Assembly (NCBI RefSeq): GCF_036325985.1
Contig: NZ_JAUHLI010000008.1
Span: 1-64,000 of the forward strand
Direction of reading: 5' to 3'
From: Alkalimonas cellulosilytica
GTDB taxonomy: Bacteria; Pseudomonadota; Gammaproteobacteria; Enterobacterales; Alteromonadaceae
DNA length: 64,000 nt
How positions within the stretch are numbered: the stretch's first letter is position 1; every line of letters begins with the position of its first letter. The notes below the pieces were generated by a model, which searched no databases, was not told the DNA's origin, and worked only from the letters and a program-made list of their open reading frames with translations. Positions 1 to 8,371 of the stretch are shown in pieces. The position numbers and the translations under genes are program-made.

Positions 1-507
1 GACAATATTTACAAAATAATCAATGTCACTTGTAGTACCAACCTGACCTAATGTCCGAATCACATCAACCTTCAAACCTACATCCTGTGTATCCTTATAT
101 TGGATAGCATAATCACGTAATGTTGCTCTGGAGATATTTATAGGGCAGCCCCATGCTTTCTCAGCATTTGCCAGATGAAAAGCCACATCCAAACGGAAGC
201 TCGCCTCACTCATCAGCTTATAACGATCATGGTTGTAAAGTGGGTGCTCTTGTCGCCACAACCGCTCCAGCTCCTGCACAAACAGCCAGCGTATTTGCTC
301 ATTAGCACTTGCCACAGCCTTATCACGGTGCAAGCCATTTTTAAAATATAAATAGCGCTCATATAATGTTAATTTTCGTGGAAACCAAGCTGATTTGCGC
401 CAGTCGTTATACTCATTAAGTGCATTCTGTAAGTTCACTAGCTCAAAACTATCGGCCCGGCTTAAACTTGAAAATGCCAGCAACATATAAATCAACAAAA
501 AACGCAT
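1..507 (-). CDS. Secreted hypothetical protein, candidate immunity protein (3' end beyond window)
   Basis: The open frame runs from an ATG at 507 off the left edge, giving 169 codons without a stop. The N-terminus is a clear Sec signal peptide: MRFLLIYMLLAFSSLSRA, then probable cleavage before DSF. The start is set by a GAGGA ribosome site about seven bases upstream. The last visible residues (around 145-169, with DVIRTLGQVGTTSDIDYF) look like one helix pair of a HEAT-type repeat. The gene begins 20 bases after the stop of a broken Rhs/hemagglutinin-type toxin tip, the usual place for a cognate immunity gene. An exported immunity protein would suit a toxin acting in the periplasm. That role is inference from position only; I do not recognise the family. 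It is AT-richer than the phh genes to its right. Confidence 0.75.
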   Translation of the reverse strand, partial: MRFLLIYMLLAFSSLSRADSFELVNLQNALNEYNDWRKSAWFPRKLTLYERYLYFKNGLHRDKAVASANEQIRWLFVQELERLWRQEHPLYNHDRYKLMSEASFRLDVAFHLANAEKAWGCPINISRATLRDYAIQYKDTQDVGLKVDVIRTLGQVGTTSDIDYFVNIV

Positions 508-527
508 ACAGTCCTCACTCACTGAGT

Positions 528-1319
528 TTATTTAGCTGTTGGTGCGCGTCGTGTAAAACGCCACTTTGTGTCTGTACTAATAGCTGTTCTCGTCACTGTT
601 GTCGAAGACATCGGCACTGCAAAGTCGATGGTACGGCCAAGCGATGGTGAATACGCTGTATAGTTCCGCGTCCAAGTCGTTTCTGTTCCGTGAACACGAT
701 ACACAGTTAAAGTATCTTTGATCAGGCGAGTATGGTACCACTTGGCTTCTATTCCTGGCCCAATTGGCATTCCCATAGGGCCCCTTAATGCTGGTAATTG
801 CCCTTCAACCGTAAAATAAACCTCACCCGGAAAGTCCAGCCTAAACTTAGCATCCGTGGCCCACTCATAATCTAAGTAGTCAATTAGTATTTCTTCATGG
901 CCTGTATCACGCCATTCTGGAATTGCGCTTTTCGAGTAATGATTATACAAAGCCTGCATAGCCCCGGTAACAGCCCCATTGGCAAACTTGCCGCCCGCTA
1001 TCACCGAAGCAGTGCCGCCGATGGTAGCTGAAATCACCGTGCCGCCCACCACGTTTTGCGCAAAGCTGGCATCCATAAGCGGCGTGCCCAGCCCTTTAGT
1101 GACACCAGCACTAAAGAAACCATGCCCAAACTTGCCGCCTTGCAGGCTGGCGCTAACCCCACCGACCATCGCATGCGAAAAGATTTGACCGGCTACCTGG
1201 CCTGCGGTTAATAGGTTGCCACCAAAATCAAGATAACTCCCAAGCTGGGCACCATTGAATACCACATTATCCACATTAGCGGCACTTAAATCCGAATAAG
1301 CGCCGCAAGCAGCAGACTG
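528..1319 (-). pseudogene. Rhs/hemagglutinin-type polymorphic toxin C-terminal fragment
   Basis: The frame is open from just after an in-frame TGA at 1320-1322. A GTG at 1274 would give 248 residues. The first ~115 residues are glycine-rich, alanine-rich pretoxin sequence with repeats such as GGTVISATIGGTASVIAGGKF and GKFANGAVTGAMQALYN, typical of the segment before the toxic tip in Rhs and DUF637-like hemagglutinin proteins. The last ~130 residues (from about SAIPEWRDTGHEE) are unlike this and would be the variable tip; I cannot assign an activity. No Rhs YD repeats, signal peptide or secretion domain precede it, so the large core is missing. It is probably a displaced orphan tip module rather than an intact gene. 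Confidence 0.6.
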
Positions 1320-1428
1320 TCAGAATGGAATGAATCTATGCTTGAAAGGAAGGTTGTATTTTTATTGGGTTTCTTCGACTGAAATAAGACTGTTAAAGAT
1401 CGAAAACCAACAGGAAGGTAAAAGAATA

Positions 1429-1456
1429 CGCCACAAGCCAAGACTAGCTTGTGGCG
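1429..1456 (-). terminator. Terminator of phhAB
   Basis: A nine-base stem, CGCCACAAG/CTTGTGGCG, has a ten-base loop. On the minus strand it is followed by TATTCTTTTA. It lies 10 bases past the phhB stop. Confidence 0.75.
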
Positions 1457-1465
1457 GTAAGAAGA

Positions 1466-1807
1466 CTATTCTGCTAACAACGCATCCGTTTTAGCAGCAC
1501 AGATAAAGTCATTTTTATGCAAACCTTTGATGGAGTGCGACCACCAGGTTACGGTCAGCTTGCCCCACTCCAGCAGCAAGGCCGGGTGGTGGCCTTCATC
1601 TTCCGCCATTTCTGCCACTTTGTTGTGAAAGGCCCAGGCGGCTTTGAAGTTTTTGAACTTGTACTGGCGTTCCAGTTGCAAAATACCGTCACGAACGACT
1701 GGGGTCCAATCCGGGATTTGTCGCATCAATACCGGCAACTCGTCATCGGATACTCGGGGTGCATCGGCGCGGCATGCCTCGCACTTCATGGTGGTTAACT
1801 CTGACAT
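1466..1807 (-). CDS. phhB: Pterin-4a-carbinolamine dehydratase
   Basis: This 113-residue enzyme dehydrates 4a-hydroxytetrahydrobiopterin, regenerating the pterin cofactor used by phenylalanine hydroxylase. The family motif EDEGHHPALLLEWGKLTVTW is present. His73 and His74, and His91 in TWWSHSIKGL, match the catalytic histidines of the family. The start is the ATG at 1807, preceded by AGAGAGGAA; a longer frame to 1858 would run into phhA and is not needed. The gene follows phhA by 10 bases in one operon, and cofactor recycling next to the hydroxylase is the standard arrangement. Confidence 0.95.
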   Translation of the reverse strand: MSELTTMKCEACRADAPRVSDDELPVLMRQIPDWTPVVRDGILQLERQYKFKNFKAAWAFHNKVAEMAEDEGHHPALLLEWGKLTVTWWSHSIKGLHKNDFICAAKTDALLAE

Positions 1808-1817
1808 CGATTCCTCT

Positions 1818-2618
1818 CTAACTTGCTTGTTTTTGTTTAGGCGGAAATTTAGGCGCATGCAAACCCAGTTGCTTGGCCTGCTGCACCAGCGACATCATGT
1901 CCAGGTGCGCAATATCAAACAGATCGTTAATTTGGCTGATGGTAAAGTAAATCGGCTGCATGATATCAATGCGGTACGGTGTTCTTAACACATCGATGGC
2001 ATCAAAGGGCTTCCGCTCTGGTTTTTCCGACTCCAGCGCATAAATGGTTTCGCCCGGAGACGATAAAATACCGCCACCGTAAATGCGCAGGCCGTCTTTG
2101 GTTTGCAGCAAACCAAACTCAATGGTGAACCAGTACAGACGCGCCAGGTAGACCCGATCTTCTTTGCTGGCAGCCAGGCCAATTTTGCCATAAGCGTGGG
2201 TGAACTCGGCAAAAGCCGGGTTGGTGAGCATGGCGCAGTGACCAAAGATTTCGTGGAAAATATCCGGCTCTTGCAGATAATCGAACTCTTCACGCGAGCG
2301 AATAAAGGTCGCGACCGGAAAACGCTTGTTGGCCAGCAGCTCAAAAAAACGATCAAAGCTGATCAGCGCCGGCACTTCGGCACATTCCCAGCCGGTGGTT
2401 TCACGCAGTACTTTGCTCACTTCTTCCAGTTGCGGAATGCGATCCGTCGGCAGTTGCAGCCGTTCCAGCCCAGCCATAAACTCATCGCAGGCTTTGCCTT
2501 CTATGCAGCTAAGCTGACGTGTGATCAGTTCATGCCAGATTTGATTCTCTTCGTCCGACCAGGCAATAACACCATGCTCGTCGGACTGCCTCGATACATA
2601 GTTGCTTGACTTACTCAT
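1818..2618 (-). CDS. phhA: Phenylalanine-4-hydroxylase
   Basis: A 266-residue pterin- and iron-dependent monooxygenase that converts phenylalanine to tyrosine, the first step of phenylalanine breakdown. The iron ligands are visible: His122 and His127 in FHEIFGHC, and Glu167 in WFTIEFGL. The length is that of the bacterial single-domain form, without the N-terminal regulatory domain of animal enzymes. CAGGG lies shortly before the ATG. It is first gene of the phhA-phhB pair. A candidate TyrR/PhhR-type box lies about 115 bases upstream of the start. Confidence 0.96.
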   Translation of the reverse strand: MSKSSNYVSRQSDEHGVIAWSDEENQIWHELITRQLSCIEGKACDEFMAGLERLQLPTDRIPQLEEVSKVLRETTGWECAEVPALISFDRFFELLANKRFPVATFIRSREEFDYLQEPDIFHEIFGHCAMLTNPAFAEFTHAYGKIGLAASKEDRVYLARLYWFTIEFGLLQTKDGLRIYGGGILSSPGETIYALESEKPERKPFDAIDVLRTPYRIDIMQPIYFTISQINDLFDIAHLDMMSLVQQAKQLGLHAPKFPPKQKQAS

Positions 2619-2732
2619 AGATACCCTGTTGCTTGTATTCTTAAATGGGACCAGCCCTTGTAGCTGTGACCGATACTAGTCGAAATGGGTTCGGCTGTTA
2701 ATCAGGCCAGCGCAACTTAGCGTGCAGCTGGC

Positions 2733-2750
2733 CGTAAAGATTAAATTACA
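2733..2750 (-). promoter_or_regulatory. Candidate TyrR/PhhR box upstream of phhA
   Basis: The plus strand reads CGTAAAGATTAAATTACA. The TyrR-family consensus is TGTAAA-N6-TTTACA, so the site keeps the spacing and differs at two positions. TyrR-type activators are known to control phhA in pseudomonads. Assignment here is by eye. Confidence 0.4.
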
Positions 2751-2777
2751 ACGGGGGGCATGGCGAGTAGTCAACGA

Positions 2778-3983
2778 TCAGGCCGAGCGAGCCTGCTGAG
2801 CCTGCATGGCAGCTAAAGCCTGGGCCAGATCCGCTACGATATCCTCTACCTGCTCCAGCCCTACGGAGACCCGGATCAAACCATCGCTGATGCCGGCCAT
2901 GGCACGCTCATCTGCGGTGTAGGGACTATGCGTCATCGAGGCTGGGTGCTGAATAAGGGACTCGGCATCGCCAAGACTGACTGCCAGACTAAGCAGCTGG
3001 CATTGATTGATAAAGTAACGGCCATCGTCCAGACTGCCATGCAGTTCAAATGCCAACACCCCCCCGGCGGCTTTCATTTGAGTACCCAGAAAACGGTGGC
3101 CGGGGTGTTCCGGCAACCCGGGATAATACACCGTGGCTATTGCCGGATGTTGCTGTAAAAACTCAGCCACCCGCTGCGCATTCTGACAATGGCGCTCCAT
3201 CCGCACAGCCAGGGTTTTCATGCCACGAATGATCAGCCAGGCATCGTGCGGACTAATGGTTCCGCCAATGTCTTTTAAGGTAGTCATTTTGATTTGATGG
3301 ATCAAAGCACTGCTCGCTACCACCAGGCCGGCGACCACATCGCCATGGCCATTGAGGTACTTGGTCGCGCTGTGAATGACAATATCAATGCCAAAGTCGA
3401 CCGGGCGCTGCAGCAGCGGGGTTAAAAAGGTATTGTCAATGACCGAAAGTAAACCATGCTGACGGGCAAAGCTGCCCAGAAAGGCCAAATCCAACACCAC
3501 CAGGTTGGGGTTAATTGGGGTCTCGGCAAACAGCAATTTGGTGTTGGGTCGAAGCGCAGCCTGCACCGCCGCATGATCGGTCATATCCACAAAGCTCACC
3601 TCGATGCCATAGCGGGCAAACTGATGACTAAACAGTGCAAAACTGCAGCCATAGACGGCCTTGCTGCAAATCATGTGATCGCCCTGCTGCAAGAACGTCA
3701 GCGTAGCAGCCGATACGGCGGCCATGCCCGTGGCTGTTGCAGCGCCATCTTCCATGCCTTCCAGCGCAGCAATTTTCAGTTCCAATTCGCGAGTCGTGGG
3801 ATTACCAAGCCGGGTGTAGATGTAACCGGCTTCTTCACCGGCAAAGCGGGCCGCACCTTGCTCGGCATTGTCAAAAATAAAGGTAGAACTTTGGTACAAA
3901 GGGGTGGCTAAACTGCCATGTTCATTGCGTGTTTTACCAGCATGAATGCATAAAGTGGCTGGAGATTTTGACGTGCTGTGCAT
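2778..3983 (-). CDS. megL: Methionine gamma-lyase (PLP enzyme)
   Basis: A 401-residue member of the Cys/Met-metabolism PLP family, which releases methanethiol, ammonia and 2-oxobutyrate from methionine. Lys208 in HSATKYLNGH is the PLP lysine. Tyr111 and Cys113 in AVYGCSFALF match the Tyr and active-site Cys that separate methionine gamma-lyase from cystathionine synthases and lyases, which usually lack that Cys. The N-terminus (TLCIHAGKTRN) is typical. The gene stands alone between phhA and pspC. O-succinylhomoserine sulfhydrylase is the main alternative; the Cys favours the lyase. Confidence 0.82.
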   Translation of the reverse strand: MHSTSKSPATLCIHAGKTRNEHGSLATPLYQSSTFIFDNAEQGAARFAGEEAGYIYTRLGNPTTRELELKIAALEGMEDGAATATGMAAVSAATLTFLQQGDHMICSKAVYGCSFALFSHQFARYGIEVSFVDMTDHAAVQAALRPNTKLLFAETPINPNLVVLDLAFLGSFARQHGLLSVIDNTFLTPLLQRPVDFGIDIVIHSATKYLNGHGDVVAGLVVASSALIHQIKMTTLKDIGGTISPHDAWLIIRGMKTLAVRMERHCQNAQRVAEFLQQHPAIATVYYPGLPEHPGHRFLGTQMKAAGGVLAFELHGSLDDGRYFINQCQLLSLAVSLGDAESLIQHPASMTHSPYTADERAMAGISDGLIRVSVGLEQVEDIVADLAQALAAMQAQQARSA

Positions 3984-4050
3984 ACGATCTATTCATTATT
4001 CAACGGATGGATGGATGCACTACAGATAGCAGAAATTACCGTGATTGGAA

Positions 4051-4068
4051 GCAAGCCAGACGGCTTGC
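4051..4068 (-). terminator. Weak hairpin terminator after pspC
   Basis: GCAAGCC and GGCTTGC pair around a four-base loop, 46 bases past the pspC stop. The following T run is poor, so efficiency is doubtful. Confidence 0.45.
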
Positions 4069-4113
4069 TGTCCGGATGATGCAGCAGGCCATCGGCAAAG
4101 TGTCAACCAAAGT

Positions 4114-4524
4114 TCACAAGTTGTTGAACTCACGGTTGAGCTGGAAGGTGCTGGAAGTGACATGACGCTCGATATCACGCAGCCGCAGCTCCAAACTGGT
4201 AAATTTGTGATTCAGATGCTGCAAAGCTTGCTTAGGCGGCTCACCCTTTTGCCACACCTGGGTTTTTACCTCGACACTGTCTTCATCCCTGCCCGGCTCT
4301 ATACTGCCATGACTGGCCTCGTACTTGGACTTCTTCTCCAGCACCACCCAGGCGGCAAAATAAAGCACCAGCACAAAGCTGCCCATACCAAGGAACAAAG
4401 CGGCCAGGGTAATGATCCGAACCAGCCAGTTTTCCATGCCAAAGTAGTCGGCAACCCCGGCACAGACGCCGGCAATTTTACCATTGCGATCATCGCGCAG
4501 CAGCGGTTTACGTGGCTTAGTCAT
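4114..4524 (-). CDS. pspC: Phage shock protein C
   Basis: A 136-residue inner-membrane sensor. With PspB it relays membrane stress to PspA and so releases PspF. The PspC core is near the N-terminus (KIAGVCAGVADYFGMENWLVRI), followed by a transmembrane segment (LAALFLGMGSFVLVLYFAAW) and a C-terminal region with helical, coiled-coil-like character ending LNREFNNL. The ATG at 4524 is chosen because GGAGA lies eight bases upstream; an ATG at 4554 would be inside pspB. It overlaps the pspB stop by eight bases, so the two are translationally coupled. Last gene of pspABC. Confidence 0.95.
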   Translation of the reverse strand: MTKPRKPLLRDDRNGKIAGVCAGVADYFGMENWLVRIITLAALFLGMGSFVLVLYFAAWVVLEKKSKYEASHGSIEPGRDEDSVEVKTQVWQKGEPPKQALQHLNHKFTSLELRLRDIERHVTSSTFQLNREFNNL

Positions 4525-4753
4525 GACGTTGTCTCCAGCGCGGGCTTTCGGCATCTAAAATCGCTTCCAGCGTTTTAATCCGCTCCGCCATTTTATCGGC
4601 TTTACGCGCCAGCTCATTGAGCTGGCCGAGCTCCTGATCGGTCAGTCCCTGACCGATTTTGTTTTTGCTACGGTAGTGCATAATCACCCATAGCGGTGCC
4701 ACAAAGATCGTAAATAAGATCATGGGCACAAAAATCATTTCCTGAATTCCCAT
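4517..4753 (-). CDS. pspB: Phage shock protein B
   Basis: A 78-residue inner-membrane protein: an N-terminal transmembrane helix (about residues 5-25), then a charged cytoplasmic helix (ELGQLNELARKADKMAERIK) of coiled-coil type. Together with PspC it senses membrane stress and engages PspA. Size and layout match the family. It lies 27 bases after pspA in the same operon and overlaps pspC. Confidence 0.95.
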   Translation of the reverse strand: MGIQEMIFVPMILFTIFVAPLWVIMHYRSKNKIGQGLTDQELGQLNELARKADKMAERIKTLEAILDAESPRWRQRHD

Positions 4754-4780
4754 AGCTGGCTCCTGGTTTGCTTGGTCCGC

Positions 4781-5458
4781 TTAGTCCGCTTTGCTGTCTT
4801 TTTTGCTGACAACTTTGGCTTTTAATGCTGCCAGCTCATTCTCAATCTTATCCTGCGCGGCCAACTCGGCAAACTCATCTTTCAGGGTTTTCTTGCCCAA
4901 ATCATAGGATTCGACCTGCGCCTCCATCGAGTCGATCTTCTGCTCGTAACGCTCGAACTTGTACATCGCATCGTTGAGCTTCTCGCTGTTCAGCGTCCGC
5001 TTTACATCCAGGCGACTGGCGACGGTTTTTTGCCGCATCAGCATCGACTTCTGCCGGGCCTTGGCATCCGCCAGTTTCTCCTGCAGCTGCGCCACTTCAT
5101 GCTGCAGTTTGTTGATGTGCTCATCCAACTGGGCAATATCTGTTTCCACCGCATTCACCTGCTCGGCAGCTTTTTCCCGCTCGACCAAGGCTGCCCGGGC
5201 TAAATCTTCCCGCTCTTTCGATAATGCCAACTCGGCTTTGCTCTGCCAGTCGGTGACTTCATCGTTCAGGCGATTTAATGCCCGTTGCAAATCTTTTTTC
5301 TCGGCAATGGTCTTGGCAGAAGAAGAACGCACCTCTACCAGAGTGTCTTCCATCTCCTGGATGATCAGCCGTACCATTTTTTCCGGATCTTCGGCTTTAT
5401 CCAGCAGCGAATTTAAATTTGAGTTGATAATGTCTGTAAAGCGACTGAAAATACCCAT
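4781..5458 (-). CDS. pspA: Phage shock protein A (ESCRT-III-like membrane protector)
   Basis: A 225-residue, mostly helical protein. It binds stressed inner membrane and, when not engaged there, inhibits the activator PspF. The N-terminus MGIFSRFTDIINSNLNSLLD is the amphipathic helix typical of PspA. Long coiled-coil heptads fill residues 25-185 (for example DIAQLDEHINKLQHEVAQLQ). The start at 5458 follows AGAGGT; a frame extending to 5500 is upstream leader. First gene of pspABC, divergent from pspF. Confidence 0.96.
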   Translation of the reverse strand: MGIFSRFTDIINSNLNSLLDKAEDPEKMVRLIIQEMEDTLVEVRSSSAKTIAEKKDLQRALNRLNDEVTDWQSKAELALSKEREDLARAALVEREKAAEQVNAVETDIAQLDEHINKLQHEVAQLQEKLADAKARQKSMLMRQKTVASRLDVKRTLNSEKLNDAMYKFERYEQKIDSMEAQVESYDLGKKTLKDEFAELAAQDKIENELAALKAKVVSKKDSKAD

Positions 5459-5500
5459 CGTAGTTACCTCTTCAATTGGTCGGGATACACCAGAGTACAT

Positions 5501-5516
5501 TCACATTCCTTGCCAA
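5501..5516 (-). promoter_or_regulatory. Candidate sigma-54 promoter of pspABC
   Basis: The minus strand reads TTGGCAAGGAATGTGA. The -24 GG is good and spacing to the -12 position is correct, but the -12 dinucleotide is GA rather than GC. It sits 43 bases upstream of pspA. An AT-rich stretch (about 5520-5560) behind it could hold IHF and PspF sites. The psp operon is known to be sigma-54 dependent. Confidence 0.5.
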
Positions 5517-5634
5517 CTTTTTAATAGCTGTTACCCATTGAATTTATTAAATAAATAAATTAGGCAGAAAGAGCTATGGCAAGACGCTATAATGAAATAC
5601 ACTACTATTTGGTCATTTTCACTAAAGTTATCCG

Positions 5635-6756
5635 ATGCGCAGAACACAACAACAAGATAATCTGATCGGCCAGTCCAACAGCTTTCTGACCGTGCTGGAG
5701 CAAGTATCACAAGCTGCGCCGCTGAACAAACCGGTGCTTATTATTGGTGAACGCGGCACCGGCAAAGAACTGATAGCTGCCCGCCTGCACTTTCTATCAC
5801 AACGCTGGGATCAAAACTACCTGACCCTGAACTGCGCGGCCCTCAATGAAAACTTGCTGGAAAGTGAACTCTTTGGTCATGAGGCCGGCGCTTTTACCGG
5901 TGCCAGTAAACGCCACGAAGGCCGCTTTGAGCGGGCAAATGGCGGCACTTTGTTTCTGGACGAGCTGGCCAACACCCCAAGCCTGGTGCAAGAAAAGCTG
6001 CTACGGGTTATTGAGTACGGCGAGTTCGAACGGGTCGGTGGCAGTCGCTCAGTGAAAGTAGATGTGCGTTTAATTTGTGCCACCAATGAAGACTTACCTG
6101 CCCTGGCCGAGCAAGGCGAGTTCCGCGCTGATTTACTCGATCGACTAGCCTTTGATGTCATTACCCTGCCCCCGATGCGTGAACGGCGGGAAGATATTCT
6201 ATTGCTGGCAGAACACTTTGCCATCAACATGGCGCGGGAGCTGGAGTTCGAACTATTCAGTGGCTTTAGCGAAAAAGCCAAAAAGACCTTACTGGATTAC
6301 CACTGGCCGGGCAATGTCCGGGAGCTAAAAAATGTGGTAGAGCGCAGTGTGTACCGTACCAACAACCCCTATGTGCCGGTACACGACATTCTGCTGGATC
6401 CCTTTGCCTCACCATTTCGGCCTCAGCAACGGGTCAAAACACGCGATCGGCAAAGCAGTGTCCCTTCCGAGCCTGCAAGCAAATCGGTTGTCGGTGAGGC
6501 AACAGCAGCGCATAGACCCCAAGGACAGGCCGCAGCGGAGCTACCGCAGATCCATCCCGAAAAGCCACTGGACTTTAAAGCAGTATCGCAAGAGTTTGAG
6601 ATTAACCTGCTCAAGCAAGCGCTTGCTACCTGCCAATACAATCAGAAAAAAACGGCCGAATGCCTGGGATTAACCTATCATCAGTTACGTGGCTACATGA
6701 AAAAATACCAGTTACTGGACAGCCAGCAGGACCAGCATGCCGAAGCCATTGATTAA
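5635..6756 (+). CDS. pspF: Psp operon transcriptional activator (sigma-54 enhancer-binding protein)
   Basis: A 373-residue AAA+ activator. It hydrolyses ATP to open sigma-54 promoters and is held inactive by PspA. Walker A is GERGTGKE (38-45), the sigma-54 contact loop GAFTGA is at 85-90, and GGTLFLDE (103-110) is Walker B. No receiver or GAF domain precedes the AAA+ domain, as expected for PspF. A variable linker follows, then a Fis-type helix-turn-helix (KKTAECLGLTYHQLRGYM) near the C-terminus. It is divergent from pspA, and its 3' end overlaps sapA by 20 bases. Confidence 0.96.
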   Translation: MRRTQQQDNLIGQSNSFLTVLEQVSQAAPLNKPVLIIGERGTGKELIAARLHFLSQRWDQNYLTLNCAALNENLLESELFGHEAGAFTGASKRHEGRFERANGGTLFLDELANTPSLVQEKLLRVIEYGEFERVGGSRSVKVDVRLICATNEDLPALAEQGEFRADLLDRLAFDVITLPPMRERREDILLLAEHFAINMARELEFELFSGFSEKAKKTLLDYHWPGNVRELKNVVERSVYRTNNPYVPVHDILLDPFASPFRPQQRVKTRDRQSSVPSEPASKSVVGEATAAHRPQGQAAAELPQIHPEKPLDFKAVSQEFEINLLKQALATCQYNQKKTAECLGLTYHQLRGYMKKYQLLDSQQDQHAEAID

Positions 6757-8371
6757 AGGTAGCTTAGCAACTGCCCTGCTTGTCACCTTGCTCACCGCCT
6801 GCCAACCGGATATGCCTGCGGAAGTTCGCTCGGGTTTGGTGTACTGCAGTGAAGGATCGCCTGAGAGTTTTAATCCACAACTGGTCACGTCTGGCACCAC
6901 CATAGACGCTACCAGCCGGCAGCTGTTTGATCGCCTGCTGGACATCAATCCCAACAATGGCGAGTTCAAACCAGCGCTGGCAACCCACTGGGAAAGGCGG
7001 GAAGATGGGCTTAGCTATACTTTTTATCTGCGGCCCAATGTTCAATTTCATCAAACCGACTATTTTACCCCGAGCAGGTCATTAACCTCTGCGGATGTGC
7101 GTTTTAGCTTTGAACGGGTAATGCACTCGAATCATCCATTTCATAACGTGAGTGGTGGCGAGTACCCTTATTTTCAAACGGTAGACTGGGCCAACCGTGT
7201 TGTGCGTATCGCCACCCCGACCGATGATCAGGTGGTGTTTTATTTGCGCCAGCGTGACAGTTCGTTTTTATCCAATCTGGCAACCGACTTTGCCGTGATC
7301 CATTCAGCAGAATATGCCGAACAGTTGTTGCAACAAAACCAGCGGCAGCGCCTGGACTCTCATCCGATTGGCACCGGCCCCTTTAAATTTCGCGAATACC
7401 GAAAAGATGTGTTTATTCGTTACTACCGCCATAACGACTATTGGGGCGAACCAAGTCAGCTGGAGCAATTGGTGTTTGATATCGAGCCCAATAATGCCAA
7501 ACGTATGGCGCGCCTGCTGACCCATGAGTGCGACATCATTGCCTACCCGCGTATGGCAGAGCTCGAACTCATCAGCAAACGTGCGGATGTCAAGGTTCAG
7601 CAACAAACCAGCATGAATGTGGGTTTCTGGGCTTTTAACACCAGCAGAGCGCCATTTGATAACAGCAAAGTACGCCGGGCACTGTCGATGGCCATCAATC
7701 GGGATGCTATTCTGCAGGCGGTGTATTTTGATCAGGCCGAAGCGGCCACCTCGTTGTTGCCTCCAACATCCTGGGGACACAACCCAACCTTGCTACCGGT
7801 GCAGTTCGATCCAGACCGAGCCAGAACCTTACTGGCCGAAGCGGGTTACCCTTATGGCTTTAACATGACCATCTGGGCCATGCCGATTCAGCGGCTGTAC
7901 AACCCCAGTGCCACGCGCATGGCAGAAATGATGCAAGCGGATCTGGCCCGTATTGGTGTGCGGGCCAGCATTGTCACGCTGGAGTGGAATGCTTTTCGCC
8001 GCCAACTCAGACAAGGCGATCATGACTCGGTATTGCTGGGCTGGAATGCCGATAACACGGATCCGGATAACTTCTTTCGCCCCCTGCTGAGCTGCAATGG
8101 CGTTGAAAGCGGCACCAACCGCGCGCTTTGGTGTGATCCTGCTTTTGATGCGTTGCTGGCCCAAGCCCTGCTGACTGATGATCAAGCCATTCGCCGCAGC
8201 TATTACTGGGCGGCCCAGCAGTACCTGACTGAGCACCTACCGCTGCTACCACTGGCGCACGCCAAGCGCTTTCAAGCGGTGAACCAGCGGGTTGAGGGGG
8301 TTGGCATTAACCCCTACGGTGGTATTGACCTGTCAACCGCTTTTATACGTTCGGATGAGGAGACGCCATGA
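6737..8371 (+). CDS. sapA: Peptide ABC transporter substrate-binding lipoprotein (SapA-type)
   Basis: A 544-residue solute-binding protein of the SBP_bac_5 family, which captures peptides in the periplasm. The lipoprotein signal LLTAC puts the lipidated cysteine at residue 22. The family core begins GLVYCSEGSPESFNPQ, and RRALSMAINRDAI is another family block. The ATG at 6737 lies inside the end of pspF, giving a 20-base overlap; this start is needed to keep the signal peptide. It is first of five overlapping genes (sapABCDF). Sap systems are linked to antimicrobial-peptide resistance in enterics and to putrescine export in E. coli; which applies here is unknown. Confidence 0.9.
   Translation: MPKPLIKGSLATALLVTLLTACQPDMPAEVRSGLVYCSEGSPESFNPQLVTSGTTIDATSRQLFDRLLDINPNNGEFKPALATHWERREDGLSYTFYLRPNVQFHQTDYFTPSRSLTSADVRFSFERVMHSNHPFHNVSGGEYPYFQTVDWANRVVRIATPTDDQVVFYLRQRDSSFLSNLATDFAVIHSAEYAEQLLQQNQRQRLDSHPIGTGPFKFREYRKDVFIRYYRHNDYWGEPSQLEQLVFDIEPNNAKRMARLLTHECDIIAYPRMAELELISKRADVKVQQQTSMNVGFWAFNTSRAPFDNSKVRRALSMAINRDAILQAVYFDQAEAATSLLPPTSWGHNPTLLPVQFDPDRARTLLAEAGYPYGFNMTIWAMPIQRLYNPSATRMAEMMQADLARIGVRASIVTLEWNAFRRQLRQGDHDSVLLGWNADNTDPDNFFRPLLSCNGVESGTNRALWCDPAFDALLAQALLTDDQAIRRSYYWAAQQYLTEHLPLLPLAHAKRFQAVNQRVEGVGINPYGGIDLSTAFIRSDEETP

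Noticed and set aside
2619..4110. A SAM or other riboswitch before megL or phhA
   Set aside because: No recognisable conserved core or multi-stem leader was found.
4114..4554. Longer starts for pspC, pspA, sapC, sapF, clpX, proB, purF, folC, accD, truA, mnmC, rnt and motY
   Set aside because: In each case an internal ATG or GTG has the ribosome site and the family's usual N-terminus; the extensions run into neighbours or promoters.
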